Of a stretch of 42,492 nucleotides of DNA, positions 17,852 to 25,273 are shown piece by piece; within the stretch, counting starts at the first letter, position 1, and every line of letters begins with the position of its first letter. Made by a program: the position numbers and the translations under genes. The notes below the pieces were generated by a model, which saw only the letters and a list, made by a program, of their open reading frames with translations, was not told the DNA's origin and made no database searches. The stretch comes from a virus. The stretch is from positions 1 through 42,492 of IMG/VR virus record IMGVR_UViG_3300047550_004989. One strand, written 5' to 3'.

Positions 17852-18865
17852 ATGACAAGGACATTATTAGTAGATGGGAATAATTTATTGAAGATTGGAA
17901 TCCACGGTGTAAAAGATTTTTTTCATAAAAACGAACACGTAGGAGGTATATGGCATTTTGTTAATACTTTAAGGAGATTCATCGATGAATATAACTATGA
18001 TAAAGTAGTTGTTTTTTGGGATGGTCAAGAAAGTGTTACCAGTAGGAAAAAGATATATCCTCAATATAAAGAAAATCGTAGAACCGAATATATCGATGAA
18101 ACACAAACTGAGTCGTTTGTAAAACAACGAGAAAGAATCAAAGAATATCTTGAAGAAATGTTTGTAAGACAAATTGACATTCAAGGTAATGAGGCTGATG
18201 ACTTAATAGCGTATTATTGTCAAATTTCTATTGATGAAAGAAAAACAATCTTTTCAGGAGATAGAGATTTGACACAACTCATTTCAGAACAAGTCTGTAT
18301 CTATTCTCCTAACACAAAGAAATTTTATTATAATGGTGATAAAGTTAAACTTCATGAGTATGAATTTCCACATTATAATATAATGCCTATTAAGGTTTTG
18401 ACTGGTGATAAGTCCGATAACATAGATGGGATATATTATTTGGGTGAAAAAACATTAGTAAAATTTTTTCCTGAGGTACTTGAAAGTAAAATAAATATAT
18501 CCGATATTTTAACCAAAGCGGAACAGTTACTAAAAGAAAATAAAAGTAACACAGTGTTACAAAATTTATTATCAGGTAAAACCAAAACAGGTATATACGG
18601 ACAAGAATTTTTTGAGGTAAACGAAAAGATTGTCGACCTATCCAAACCACTACTCACTGACGAAGGAAAATCAATTGTTGAGCTTTATTACCGTGAAACA
18701 TTAGACCCCGATGGAAGAGGGTACAAAAACCTCATCAAAATGATGATGGAAAATGGTTTCTTCAAGTTTCTACCAAAAAAAGATGATGCTTGGACAGAAT
18801 TTATAAGACCATTTTTAAAATTGACAAGAAAAGAAAAAAGAAATTTTAACACACAAAAAAAATAA
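17852..18865 (+). CDS. rnh: 5'-3' exonuclease / flap nuclease, T4 RNase H-like
   Basis: This 337-residue FEN-family nuclease should remove RNA primers and flaps from lagging-strand fragments. All metal-binding acidic motifs are visible: LLVDGNN (Asp8), VFWDG (Asp57), NEADDL (Glu114, Asp116, Asp117), SGDRDL (Asp137, Asp139) and TGDKSDNI (Asp186, Asp189). The RRTEYIDETQ region would form the helical arch over the active site, with basic Arg/Lys nearby (KENRRTEY). The helix-hairpin-helix DNA-binding part after TGDKSDNI is present (DGIYYLGEKTLVKFF). The length is near T4 RNase H (305 residues). It starts on the base after the uvsX stop, with no Shine-Dalgarno. The basic Lys-rich end (KLTRKEKRNFNTQKK) may be a DNA or ssDNA-binding-protein contact, which is an inference. 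Confidence 0.88.
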   Translation: MTRTLLVDGNNLLKIGIHGVKDFFHKNEHVGGIWHFVNTLRRFIDEYNYDKVVVFWDGQESVTSRKKIYPQYKENRRTEYIDETQTESFVKQRERIKEYLEEMFVRQIDIQGNEADDLIAYYCQISIDERKTIFSGDRDLTQLISEQVCIYSPNTKKFYYNGDKVKLHEYEFPHYNIMPIKVLTGDKSDNIDGIYYLGEKTLVKFFPEVLESKINISDILTKAEQLLKENKSNTVLQNLLSGKTKTGIYGQEFFEVNEKIVDLSKPLLTDEGKSIVELYYRETLDPDGRGYKNLIKMMMENGFFKFLPKKDDAWTEFIRPFLKLTRKEKRNFNTQKK

Positions 18866-18871
18866 AAAAAA

Positions 18872-19324
18872 ATGAAAGAACAAGATGTAACAAAGATGGA
18901 ACTATTACTAACTCTTAATGATAGTATAATAGTTCAAAGGTTTTACAACGTAAGGAATTACAATTCTTCAGCAAAGAATTCGGTAGACCTTTACGAGTTT
19001 GTAAAGGAGTTTAAAGATGATTTGATGGAAGATTTGAAAAAGAGGACTGTTACCTACATGATGGATAACATGAATCAGATTATGGAGGATGATAGTGTTC
19101 TCAAAACGTCAATGACTGACGGTGCAGAAAATTTCAATATCTATATAAAGAATGGCGATGAGACACTTTGTCATAGACAGTTCGATGCGAAAATATATCC
19201 ACCTAAAATAAGATACACCGTAGATGTGCGTCCGCACCTAAAAAACGTACTTAAGGGTTTGACTGACATTTTTTCAGATGAAAATTTATCTTATGAATAC
19301 TTAGACATTCAGTTAGAGGCTTAA
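18872..19324 (+). CDS. Conserved-looking protein of unknown function between RNase H and gp41 helicase (150 residues)
   Basis: I cannot name this protein. It has a regular soluble alpha/beta character: an N-terminal strand MELLLTLNDSIIVQRFYNVR, a helix-rich KEFKDDLMEDLKKRTVTYMM middle and an IYPPKIRYTVDVRPHLKNVL segment near the end. No Cys pair, nucleotide-binding loop or membrane segment is present. In T4 a small gene (40) also sits directly before the gene 41 helicase, but I see no gp40 hallmark; similarity to the helicase loader gp59 is not evident either. Operon position between two lagging-strand enzymes suggests a role in replication. It begins after an A-rich run (AAATAAAAAAAAATG) six bases past the previous stop. 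Confidence 0.65.
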   Translation: MKEQDVTKMELLLTLNDSIIVQRFYNVRNYNSSAKNSVDLYEFVKEFKDDLMEDLKKRTVTYMMDNMNQIMEDDSVLKTSMTDGAENFNIYIKNGDETLCHRQFDAKIYPPKIRYTVDVRPHLKNVLKGLTDIFSDENLSYEYLDIQLEA

Positions 19325-19332
19325 TATTTATT
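19325..19332 (+). promoter_or_regulatory. TATTTATT variant upstream of the helicase gene
   Basis: One mismatch from TATTTATA, followed by AAAACA, 21 bases before the ATG at 19354, in a 29-base gap. If the octamer is a promoter, this is a weaker copy that would add a transcript for the helicase. Confidence 0.25.
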
Positions 19333-19353
19333 AAAACACAAACAATTTAGAGT

Positions 19354-20742
19354 ATGAGTTCTGACAAAAATTTCAATTATTTAGGTGAAACATTCCAATT
19401 ACAACTACTAAACCAAATTATAATAGACAAGGACTTTGCTCGTTCAATTATCGATGTTTTAGAACAAAATTATTTCGAAAATAAGTATTTTAAAATCATT
19501 GTTCAAATGATTAAAGAATACTTTTCGAAATATGAATCAAGCCCATCATTTGACACTCTTGAACAAATTACTAAGTCCGAAATTCAACAAGAATTGGCAG
19601 TAAAGATTGTTTTAGATACTTTGGTAAAGGTTAAAAACGTTCCTACTGAAGGTACTTTATTCGTTCAAGAAAAAGCTTTAAAATTCTGTAAACAACAAGA
19701 ATTACAAAAGGCGATAACCAAAGCTCAAAAGGTAATTGACAGTGGAGAATTTGAAAATTATGATGCTTTAGAACAAATGATTATCGAAGCATTACAGGTT
19801 GGTGAAATTGATAAAGGTACTGAAGATGTGTTTTATAACTTGGATGATGTATTGAATGATGATTTTAGACATCCAATCCCTATGGGAATACCTGGTATCG
19901 ATAAATTATTAAAAGGTGGTTTGGCAAAAGGTGAGATAGGAGTGGTTTTAGCACCTACAGGTGTTGGTAAATCAACATTATTAACAAAAATTGGTAATCA
20001 CGCATTTAACTTAGGTTATAATGTATTACAAATTTTCTTTGAGGACAATCCAAAGGTTATTCAGAGAAAACACTTCACACTTTGGACAGGAGTTGCCCCT
20101 GATGATATGGCAAATAAAAAAGAGGAAGTACTAACTAAGGTAAAGCACATCAAAGAAACGATGTCTAATAGTTTGATTTTGAAAAAGTTACCTTCCGATA
20201 CACACACAATGCAGCAAATCAAAAACCAAGTTAGGAAAATGATTGCTGAGGGTACTAAAATTGATATGATTTTGTTAGATTATATTGATTGTGTTGTACC
20301 AGAAAAGAACTTAGGTGATGAATGGAAAAGTGAGGGTTCAGTTATGAGGGCATTCGAAGCAATGTGTCATGAATTAAACCTTGCAGGATGGACGGCAACT
20401 CAAGGTAACCGTTCTTCAATTTCAGCTGAAGTTGTTACAACAGACCAAATGGGTGGGTCTATAAAGAAAGCTCAAGTAGGCCACGTTATAATTTCAGTGG
20501 CTAAGACTTTAACACAAAAAGAAATGAAATTAGCTACAATTGCGATTACCAAATCGCGAATCGGAACTGACGGTGTTGTATTTGAGAACTGTAAATTTGA
20601 TAACGAATTAATTGTAATAGATACGGAGAGTTCGGTAACATTTTTAGGTTTTGAGGAACAAAAAGAAGAACAACAAAGAAACAGAGTTCGAGAACTTCTT
20701 GAAGAAAGAAAAAAAAGAGAACAGAATAAACAAACAAATTAA
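19354..20742 (+). CDS. 41: Replicative DNA helicase, T4 gp41-like (DnaB family)
   Basis: This 462-residue hexameric helicase unwinds DNA at the fork and would recruit the primase. The N-terminal helical domain (about 1-150) is followed by the RecA-like motor. Walker A is APTGVGKST (residues 200-208), Walker B KIDMILLDYIDC with Asp309, and a GNRSS motif after TQ (near 357) marks the DnaB-type H4 region. The GMPGIDKLL-like element (GIPGIDKLLKGGL, 178-190) and GEIGVVLA lead into the P-loop as in gp41/DnaB proteins. The Arg-rich IAITKSRIGTDGVVF stretch contains the likely finger region. The end is a charged helix (ELLEERKKREQNKQ). Length matches T4 gp41 (475 residues). No DnaG-type primase is present in the window. 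Confidence 0.9.
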   Translation: MSSDKNFNYLGETFQLQLLNQIIIDKDFARSIIDVLEQNYFENKYFKIIVQMIKEYFSKYESSPSFDTLEQITKSEIQQELAVKIVLDTLVKVKNVPTEGTLFVQEKALKFCKQQELQKAITKAQKVIDSGEFENYDALEQMIIEALQVGEIDKGTEDVFYNLDDVLNDDFRHPIPMGIPGIDKLLKGGLAKGEIGVVLAPTGVGKSTLLTKIGNHAFNLGYNVLQIFFEDNPKVIQRKHFTLWTGVAPDDMANKKEEVLTKVKHIKETMSNSLILKKLPSDTHTMQQIKNQVRKMIAEGTKIDMILLDYIDCVVPEKNLGDEWKSEGSVMRAFEAMCHELNLAGWTATQGNRSSISAEVVTTDQMGGSIKKAQVGHVIISVAKTLTQKEMKLATIAITKSRIGTDGVVFENCKFDNELIVIDTESSVTFLGFEEQKEEQQRNRVRELLEERKKREQNKQTN

Positions 20743-20759
20743 TTGATTTAATTAAAATT

Positions 20760-22619
20760 ATGGACGCATCGCAAAAGATTTTGTCGGATTTAACTGTTTA
20801 TATGAAGTATGCTAAATACATACCTGAATTAAACAGACGTGAGACATGGGAAGAGTTGGTAACCCGTAATATGAACATGCATATTAAAAAATACCCACAC
20901 ATTAAAAATGAAATTATCGAGACATACAAATATGTTTATGATAAAAAGGTTTTACCCTCAATGAGGTCTATGCAATTTGGTGGTAAACCGATTGAGATTT
21001 CACCTAATAGAATTTACAATTGTGCTTATTTACCAATTGATTCTTTAGACGCATTTTCAGAAACTATGTTCTTATTGTTAGGTGGTACTGGCGTTGGTTA
21101 TTCAGTACAAAAACATCACGTAGAACAATTACCTGAAATTAGAAAACCAAATCCTAATAGGAACAGAAGATTTTTAGTTGCGGATTCAATAGAAGGTTGG
21201 GCTGACGCAATAAAAGTATTATTCAAATCATACTTTGGAGAACAGTTATCAACACCTGACTTCGATTTCTCTGATATCAGACCTAAGGGTGCTATGTTGG
21301 TGACTTCGGGTGGTAAAGCACCTGGTCCTCAACCATTGAAAGATTGTTTATTTAGACTACAATCAATGTTGGAAGCAAAAGAAGATGGTGATAAGTTAAC
21401 ACCAATCGAAGTACATGATATGATTTGTCATATTGCGGATGCGGTATTAGCAGGTGGAATTAGAAGAGCGGCTCTTATATCATTATTTTCGGCAGATGAC
21501 CATGAAATGATTGCTTGTAAGTCAGGAGCTTGGTGGGAACAAAATCCACAAAGAGGTAGAGCAAATAACTCTGCGGTTCTTCTACGTCACAAAATAACTA
21601 AAGAGTTTTTCATGGATATTTGGAAACGTGTTGAGGCTTCTGGTGCGGGTGAACCTGGTATATATTTTACGAATGATAAAGATTGGGGAACTAACCCTTG
21701 TTGTGAGATAGCACTCAGACCAAACCAGTTCTGTAATCTTTGTGAAGTAAATGTATCAGACATAGAATCACAAGAAGATTTAAATAATCGAGTAAAAGCG
21801 GCGGCCTTTATCGGAACACTCCAAGCAGGATATACTAACTTCCATTATCTAAGAGATATTTGGAAAAGAACAACTGAAAAAGAAGCGTTGATAGGTGTTT
21901 CAATGACAGGTATCGGTTCTGGTGTTGTACTTGGATATGATATGAAAGAGGCGGCTAAAATGGTTAAAGAGGAAAATGAAAGAGTTGCGGGACTTATTGG
22001 TATAAATAAATCAGCAAGAACAACAACTGTAAAACCAGCTGGAACAACATCATTAACTCTTGGTACATCATCTGGTATCCATGCTTGGCATAACGATTAT
22101 TACATCCGTAGAATTCGTGTTGGTAAAAATGAAGCTATCTATAGTTACTTGTTAGAAAACCACCCTGAATTAGTTGAGGATGAATACTTCAGACCACATG
22201 ATACTGCGGTTATTTCTGTTCCACAGAAAGCACCTGAAGGGGCGATATTAAGAACTGAAAGTCCGTTCCAATTATTGGAGAGAGTTAAGAAAGTAACTCA
22301 GGAGTGGGTGAGAAGTGGACATAGAAGTGGTTCAAATACACATAACGTATCTGCAACTATTAGTTTGAAAACAGAAGATTGGGATTTAGCGGGAGAATGG
22401 TTTTGGAATAACCGTGATTTTTACAATGGATTGTCGGTATTACCCCATGATTTAGGAACGTATGTTCAAGCTCCTTTCCAAGATTGTACAAAAGAAGAAT
22501 TTGAACAATTATTCTCAAAACTACACTCAATTGATTTAAGTAAAGTTATTGAATTATCAGATGAAACTGATTTGAGTGGTGAGTTAGCGTGTAGTGCGCA
22601 AGGATGCGAAATTAAGTAA
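20760..22619 (+). CDS. nrdJ: Class II (adenosylcobalamin-dependent) ribonucleoside-triphosphate reductase
   Basis: This 619-residue enzyme reduces ribonucleotides to deoxyribonucleotides for phage DNA synthesis. It matches the monomeric Lactobacillus-type RTPR: NCAYLP with Cys88 (first redox Cys), GGTGVGYSVQ (108-117), NPCCEIALRPNQFCNLCEV (312-330) with thiyl Cys314, Glu316 and redox Cys325 exactly 11 residues after Cys314 as in RTPR, the SARTTTVKPAGTTSLTLG phosphate-binding loop (about 416-433), and a C-terminal CSAQGC shuttle pair (Cys611, Cys616) followed by EIK. It is oxygen-independent and needs cobalamin, so it relies on the host or medium for B12. T4 uses class I NrdAB, so this is a different solution in the same genomic role. 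It is shorter than RTPR (739). It follows the helicase gene by 17 bases. Confidence 0.92.
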   Translation: MDASQKILSDLTVYMKYAKYIPELNRRETWEELVTRNMNMHIKKYPHIKNEIIETYKYVYDKKVLPSMRSMQFGGKPIEISPNRIYNCAYLPIDSLDAFSETMFLLLGGTGVGYSVQKHHVEQLPEIRKPNPNRNRRFLVADSIEGWADAIKVLFKSYFGEQLSTPDFDFSDIRPKGAMLVTSGGKAPGPQPLKDCLFRLQSMLEAKEDGDKLTPIEVHDMICHIADAVLAGGIRRAALISLFSADDHEMIACKSGAWWEQNPQRGRANNSAVLLRHKITKEFFMDIWKRVEASGAGEPGIYFTNDKDWGTNPCCEIALRPNQFCNLCEVNVSDIESQEDLNNRVKAAAFIGTLQAGYTNFHYLRDIWKRTTEKEALIGVSMTGIGSGVVLGYDMKEAAKMVKEENERVAGLIGINKSARTTTVKPAGTTSLTLGTSSGIHAWHNDYYIRRIRVGKNEAIYSYLLENHPELVEDEYFRPHDTAVISVPQKAPEGAILRTESPFQLLERVKKVTQEWVRSGHRSGSNTHNVSATISLKTEDWDLAGEWFWNNRDFYNGLSVLPHDLGTYVQAPFQDCTKEEFEQLFSKLHSIDLSKVIELSDETDLSGELACSAQGCEIK

Positions 22620-22641
22620 AATTAAAAAAAACTTGAATTTG

Positions 22642-22667
22642 AAAAGGACACTTATGTGTCCTTTTTT
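22642..22667 (+). terminator. Rho-independent terminator after the ribonucleotide reductase gene
   Basis: A perfect 10-bp inverted repeat (AAAAGGACAC at 22642-22651 and GTGTCCTTTT at 22656-22665) closes a TTAT tetraloop and continues into a T-rich tract (22662-22667, then ATTTTTATT). It should end the transcript of the replication cassette. Confidence 0.88.
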
Positions 22668-22691
22668 ATTTTTATTGATAGTATAATTAGA

Positions 22692-22862
22692 ATGAGTAAG
22701 AAAGATAAAAAACCCGATGAATATTATTATAATGAAAACGGATTGATTGTTTTCACAGAAAAATTTCATATTAATAGAGGTTTTTGTTGTGGTAATAAAT
22801 GCAGACACTGCCCTTATGTTCCTAAACATATTAAAGGGAATAAAAACACAAAAAAAGATTAA
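22692..22862 (+). CDS. Small Cys-rich protein, DUF5522-like
   Basis: This 56-residue protein reads, after a basic start, PDEYYYNENGLIVFTEKFHI and then RGFCCGNKCRHCPYVP. The 'YY-x-E-x-G-x-x-V-F-T-x-x-x-H-x-x-R-G-x-C-C-x-x-x-C-R-H-C-P-Y' pattern is that of DUF5522, a small family found mainly in Bacteroidota chromosomes. Cys residues at CC, C and C with a His probably bind zinc; function is unknown. I place the start at ATG 22692, because an upstream GTG in the same frame (22656) lies in the arm of the terminator hairpin. The gene sits alone between the terminator and the second tail block. It was probably taken from a host and suggests a Bacteroidota host. Confidence 0.75.
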   Translation: MSKKDKKPDEYYYNENGLIVFTEKFHINRGFCCGNKCRHCPYVPKHIKGNKNTKKD

Positions 22863-22869
22863 GTCCTAA

Positions 22870-22877
22870 TATTTATA
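22870..22877 (+). promoter_or_regulatory. TATTTATA motif immediately upstream of gene 25
   Basis: The exact octamer ends only three bases before the ATG at 22881. If it were a T4-like late -10 box, RNA would begin at or inside the start codon, so here it argues for a leaderless transcript or for a role in translation initiation. Confidence 0.3.
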
Positions 22878-22880
22878 TTT

Positions 22881-23336
22881 ATGTCAAACGGTATAACATA
22901 TGGTGTTGCGTTTCCTTTTGTTGAATCAACTGTGGGTGATTATGTAAAATTAACAGAAACTGCAAATGATGAAATAAGAGCCGATTTAATCAATCTTCTA
23001 TTGACAAGAAAAGGTTCAAGATATTTTTTACCTGACTTTGGAACAAGATTATACGAGTATATATTTGAACCATTGGATACACCAACGTTCGATAGTATTG
23101 AAGCCGAAATTAGAGAATCATGTGAAAAATATTTACCTAATTTAAAAATCACAAATATTTCTGTTAAAGCGTTAACTATGGATGAGGAAACATCTTATCT
23201 ATCAGGTGACACATCAAATAATAACTATAGTTTACCAGGAAAAAATACTTATGAGTATACAGCTAAAGTGAGAATTGATTATATTATTACTGATAGTGTT
23301 TTCGGAACTAAAGATTTCGTGATTTTAAATATTTAA
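22881..23336 (+). CDS. 25: Baseplate wedge protein gp25 (lysozyme-like fold)
   Basis: This 151-residue protein is a clear GPW/gp25 family member: ADLINLLLTRKGSRYFLPDF (about 34-53) followed by GTRLYEYIFEPLD, where the family's 'R-x-G-x-R-x-x-x-P-x-F-G-x-x-L' core binds sheath and wedge parts. The N-terminal YGVAFPFVESTVGDYVKLT segment is typical for the form in Bacteroidota phages. It joins the inner baseplate to the sheath. A loop insertion of about 20 residues (YLSGDTSNNNYSLPGKNTYE) lies near the end, relative to the shorter T4 protein (132 residues). It is separated from gp6 by five bases, as in T4-like phages, where these two are neighbours in function though not always in the genome. Confidence 0.9.
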   Translation: MSNGITYGVAFPFVESTVGDYVKLTETANDEIRADLINLLLTRKGSRYFLPDFGTRLYEYIFEPLDTPTFDSIEAEIRESCEKYLPNLKITNISVKALTMDEETSYLSGDTSNNNYSLPGKNTYEYTAKVRIDYIITDSVFGTKDFVILNI

Positions 23337-23341
23337 TATAA

Positions 23342-25183
23342 ATGGCTGAACAAAGAATATCATATACAGTAAGAGATTTCCAAGCAATTAGAACGGAGTT
23401 AATAAATTATACAAAGACTTATTATCCCGATTTAATTCAGAATTTCAATGATGCTTCCATATTCTCAGCGTTTATGGATTTAAATGCTGCGGTTTCCGAC
23501 AACTTACATTTTCATATTGATAGAAGTATACAAGAAACTGTATTACAATATGCTCAACAGAAATCATCTATTTTTAATATAGCAAGAACTTATGGTTTGA
23601 AATTACCAGGCCAAAGACCATCGGTTGCGCTAGTCGACTTTTCGATTACAGTTCCAGCAAATGGTGATAAAGATGATGAAAGATATGAAGGTGTTTTAAG
23701 AAGGGGTAGTCAAGTTACAGGTGCGGGACAAGTATTTGAAAACATTTATGATATTGATTTTTCTTCACCATATAATGCTGAAGGTTTTCCTAATAGATTG
23801 AAAATACCAAACTTTGATGGTAATAACAACTTAATTAATTATACAATTACAAAAAGAGAATTGGTTGTTAATGGTATCACAAAAGTTTACAAACAAGTTA
23901 TCACACCAACAGATGTTAGACCATTCTATGAATTATTTTTACCTGAAAAAAACATTTTAGGAGTTACCGCAGTTATTCAAAAAGACGGTACAAATTATGC
24001 TAACGTACCAACACCTCAGGAGTTTTTATCGCCTGTTGGTAAATGGTATGAAGTAGATGCCTTAGCCCAAGATAGAGTATTCATAGAAGACCCTACAAAA
24101 CCTACAGATAGACCTGGTGTGAAAGTTGGTAAATACGTTGTAACTAATAATAGGTTTATAACTGAATACACACCTGAAGGATTCCTTAAAATGACTTTTG
24201 GTGGTGGAAATACATCCGCTGATGACCAGCTGAGAAACTTTGCAAGAAGTGGTATTCAAACACAAAGTATGCAAACCTATCTAAATAACTTCTCTTTGGG
24301 TAGTACCTTAAAATCAAATACTACTATCTTTGTTCAATATAGAGTAGGTGGTGGTTTAGGAAGTAACTTAGGTGTGAATGTTATAAATCAAATCGGAACA
24401 GTTTCTTTCTTTGTAAACGGTCCTTCCGAAAGTACGAATACCGCAGTTGTTAATTCATTGAGATGTAATAACGTAACAGCGGCAATCGGTGGTGCGGGAT
24501 TACCAACATTAGAAGAAGTAAGAAATTATGTATCATTCAACTTCGCATCACAGAACAGAGCTGTAACTATAAACGACTATGAGGCGATTATAAGAAAGAT
24601 GCCTGGCCAGTTTGGAGCTCCTGCAAAAGTTGCGGTTGTTGAAGAAGATAATAAAATTAAAATCAAGATTTTATCATACGATAGTACAGGGGCATTAACG
24701 GCAATCGTATCAAATACATTGTTGAATAATTTGGCTGAGTACTTATCAAATTATCGTATGATTAATGACTATGTTTCAGTTGAAACGGCTGATGTTATCG
24801 ATTTATCAATTGAGGTGTCGGTAGTGTTAGACGCAAGTCAAAACCAAGGGGCTGTAATAGGTCAAATCATTAATACGGTTTCAGATTATTTTAACCCATC
24901 GACAAGACAATTAGGTCAAAATGTAAATCTATCCGAAGTTAATAGAGAGATACAATCATTGAATGGTGTTATATCTATGACCGATTTAAGAGTATTCAAT
25001 AATGTAGGTGGTCAATATTCGTCATCTGAAACATCTATGTCATATTCAGACCCTGCAACAAAACAAATCCAACCTCAAGATAATACAATATTTGCATTAC
25101 CTAATCAGGTTTATCAAATAAGATATCCGAATAAAGATATCACTGTTAAAGTTAAGAACTTCCAAACAGTAACGATAAGCTAA
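23342..25183 (+). CDS. 6: Baseplate wedge protein gp6-like (GpJ family)
   Basis: This 613-residue protein follows gp25 and matches the gp6/GpJ wedge family, which forms the ring around the hub and triggers sheath contraction. The N-terminus has TVRDFQAIRTELINYTKTYY and a long helical NDASIFSAFMDLNAAVSDNL segment. The middle contains AVTINDYEAIIRKMPGQFG (about residues 405-423), the characteristic 'T-x-x-D-Y-x-x-x-I' element, followed by an AKVAVVEEDNKIKIKIL strand and a NLAEYLSNYRMINDYVSV helix. The C-terminus has QIINTVSDYFNPSTRQLGQN and VNLSEVNREIQSLNGVIS, as in GpJ. T4 gp6 is 660 residues. Start ATG 23342 follows an A/T-rich leader overlapping the gp25 stop region, with no Shine-Dalgarno. 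Confidence 0.85.
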   Translation: MAEQRISYTVRDFQAIRTELINYTKTYYPDLIQNFNDASIFSAFMDLNAAVSDNLHFHIDRSIQETVLQYAQQKSSIFNIARTYGLKLPGQRPSVALVDFSITVPANGDKDDERYEGVLRRGSQVTGAGQVFENIYDIDFSSPYNAEGFPNRLKIPNFDGNNNLINYTITKRELVVNGITKVYKQVITPTDVRPFYELFLPEKNILGVTAVIQKDGTNYANVPTPQEFLSPVGKWYEVDALAQDRVFIEDPTKPTDRPGVKVGKYVVTNNRFITEYTPEGFLKMTFGGGNTSADDQLRNFARSGIQTQSMQTYLNNFSLGSTLKSNTTIFVQYRVGGGLGSNLGVNVINQIGTVSFFVNGPSESTNTAVVNSLRCNNVTAAIGGAGLPTLEEVRNYVSFNFASQNRAVTINDYEAIIRKMPGQFGAPAKVAVVEEDNKIKIKILSYDSTGALTAIVSNTLLNNLAEYLSNYRMINDYVSVETADVIDLSIEVSVVLDASQNQGAVIGQIINTVSDYFNPSTRQLGQNVNLSEVNREIQSLNGVISMTDLRVFNNVGGQYSSSETSMSYSDPATKQIQPQDNTIFALPNQVYQIRYPNKDITVKVKNFQTVTIS

Positions 25184-25188
25184 GGATT

Positions 25189-25258
25189 TATTTATTCTCT
25201 TACACCTTTATTATTAAGTAACGTGTCGTTTAGAAAAACGGCCAATTAACTATTTATC
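25189..25258 (+). promoter_or_regulatory. Gap with two TATTTAT(T/C) motifs upstream of the 1653-residue gene
   Basis: The 90-base gap from 25184 to 25273 has two near-copies of the octamer (TATTTATT at 25189-25196 and TATTTATC at 25251-25258) and a weak hairpin (CGTTT AGA A AAACG) without a T tract. It ends with AAAGGA five to six bases before the ATG at 25274, the only good Shine-Dalgarno-like site seen before any gene in the window. Confidence 0.35.
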
Positions 25259-25273
25259 TTTTAAAGGACAATA

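Noticed and set aside
22656-22691. Earlier GTG start for the DUF5522-like gene giving 12 extra hydrophobic residues (a possible signal sequence)
   Set aside because: These codons lie in the right arm and T tract of the terminator; the family match starts after ATG 22692, which is the better start.
25184-25273. Terminator after gp6
   Set aside because: The only hairpin there is a 5-bp stem without a T tract, so I do not call a terminator.
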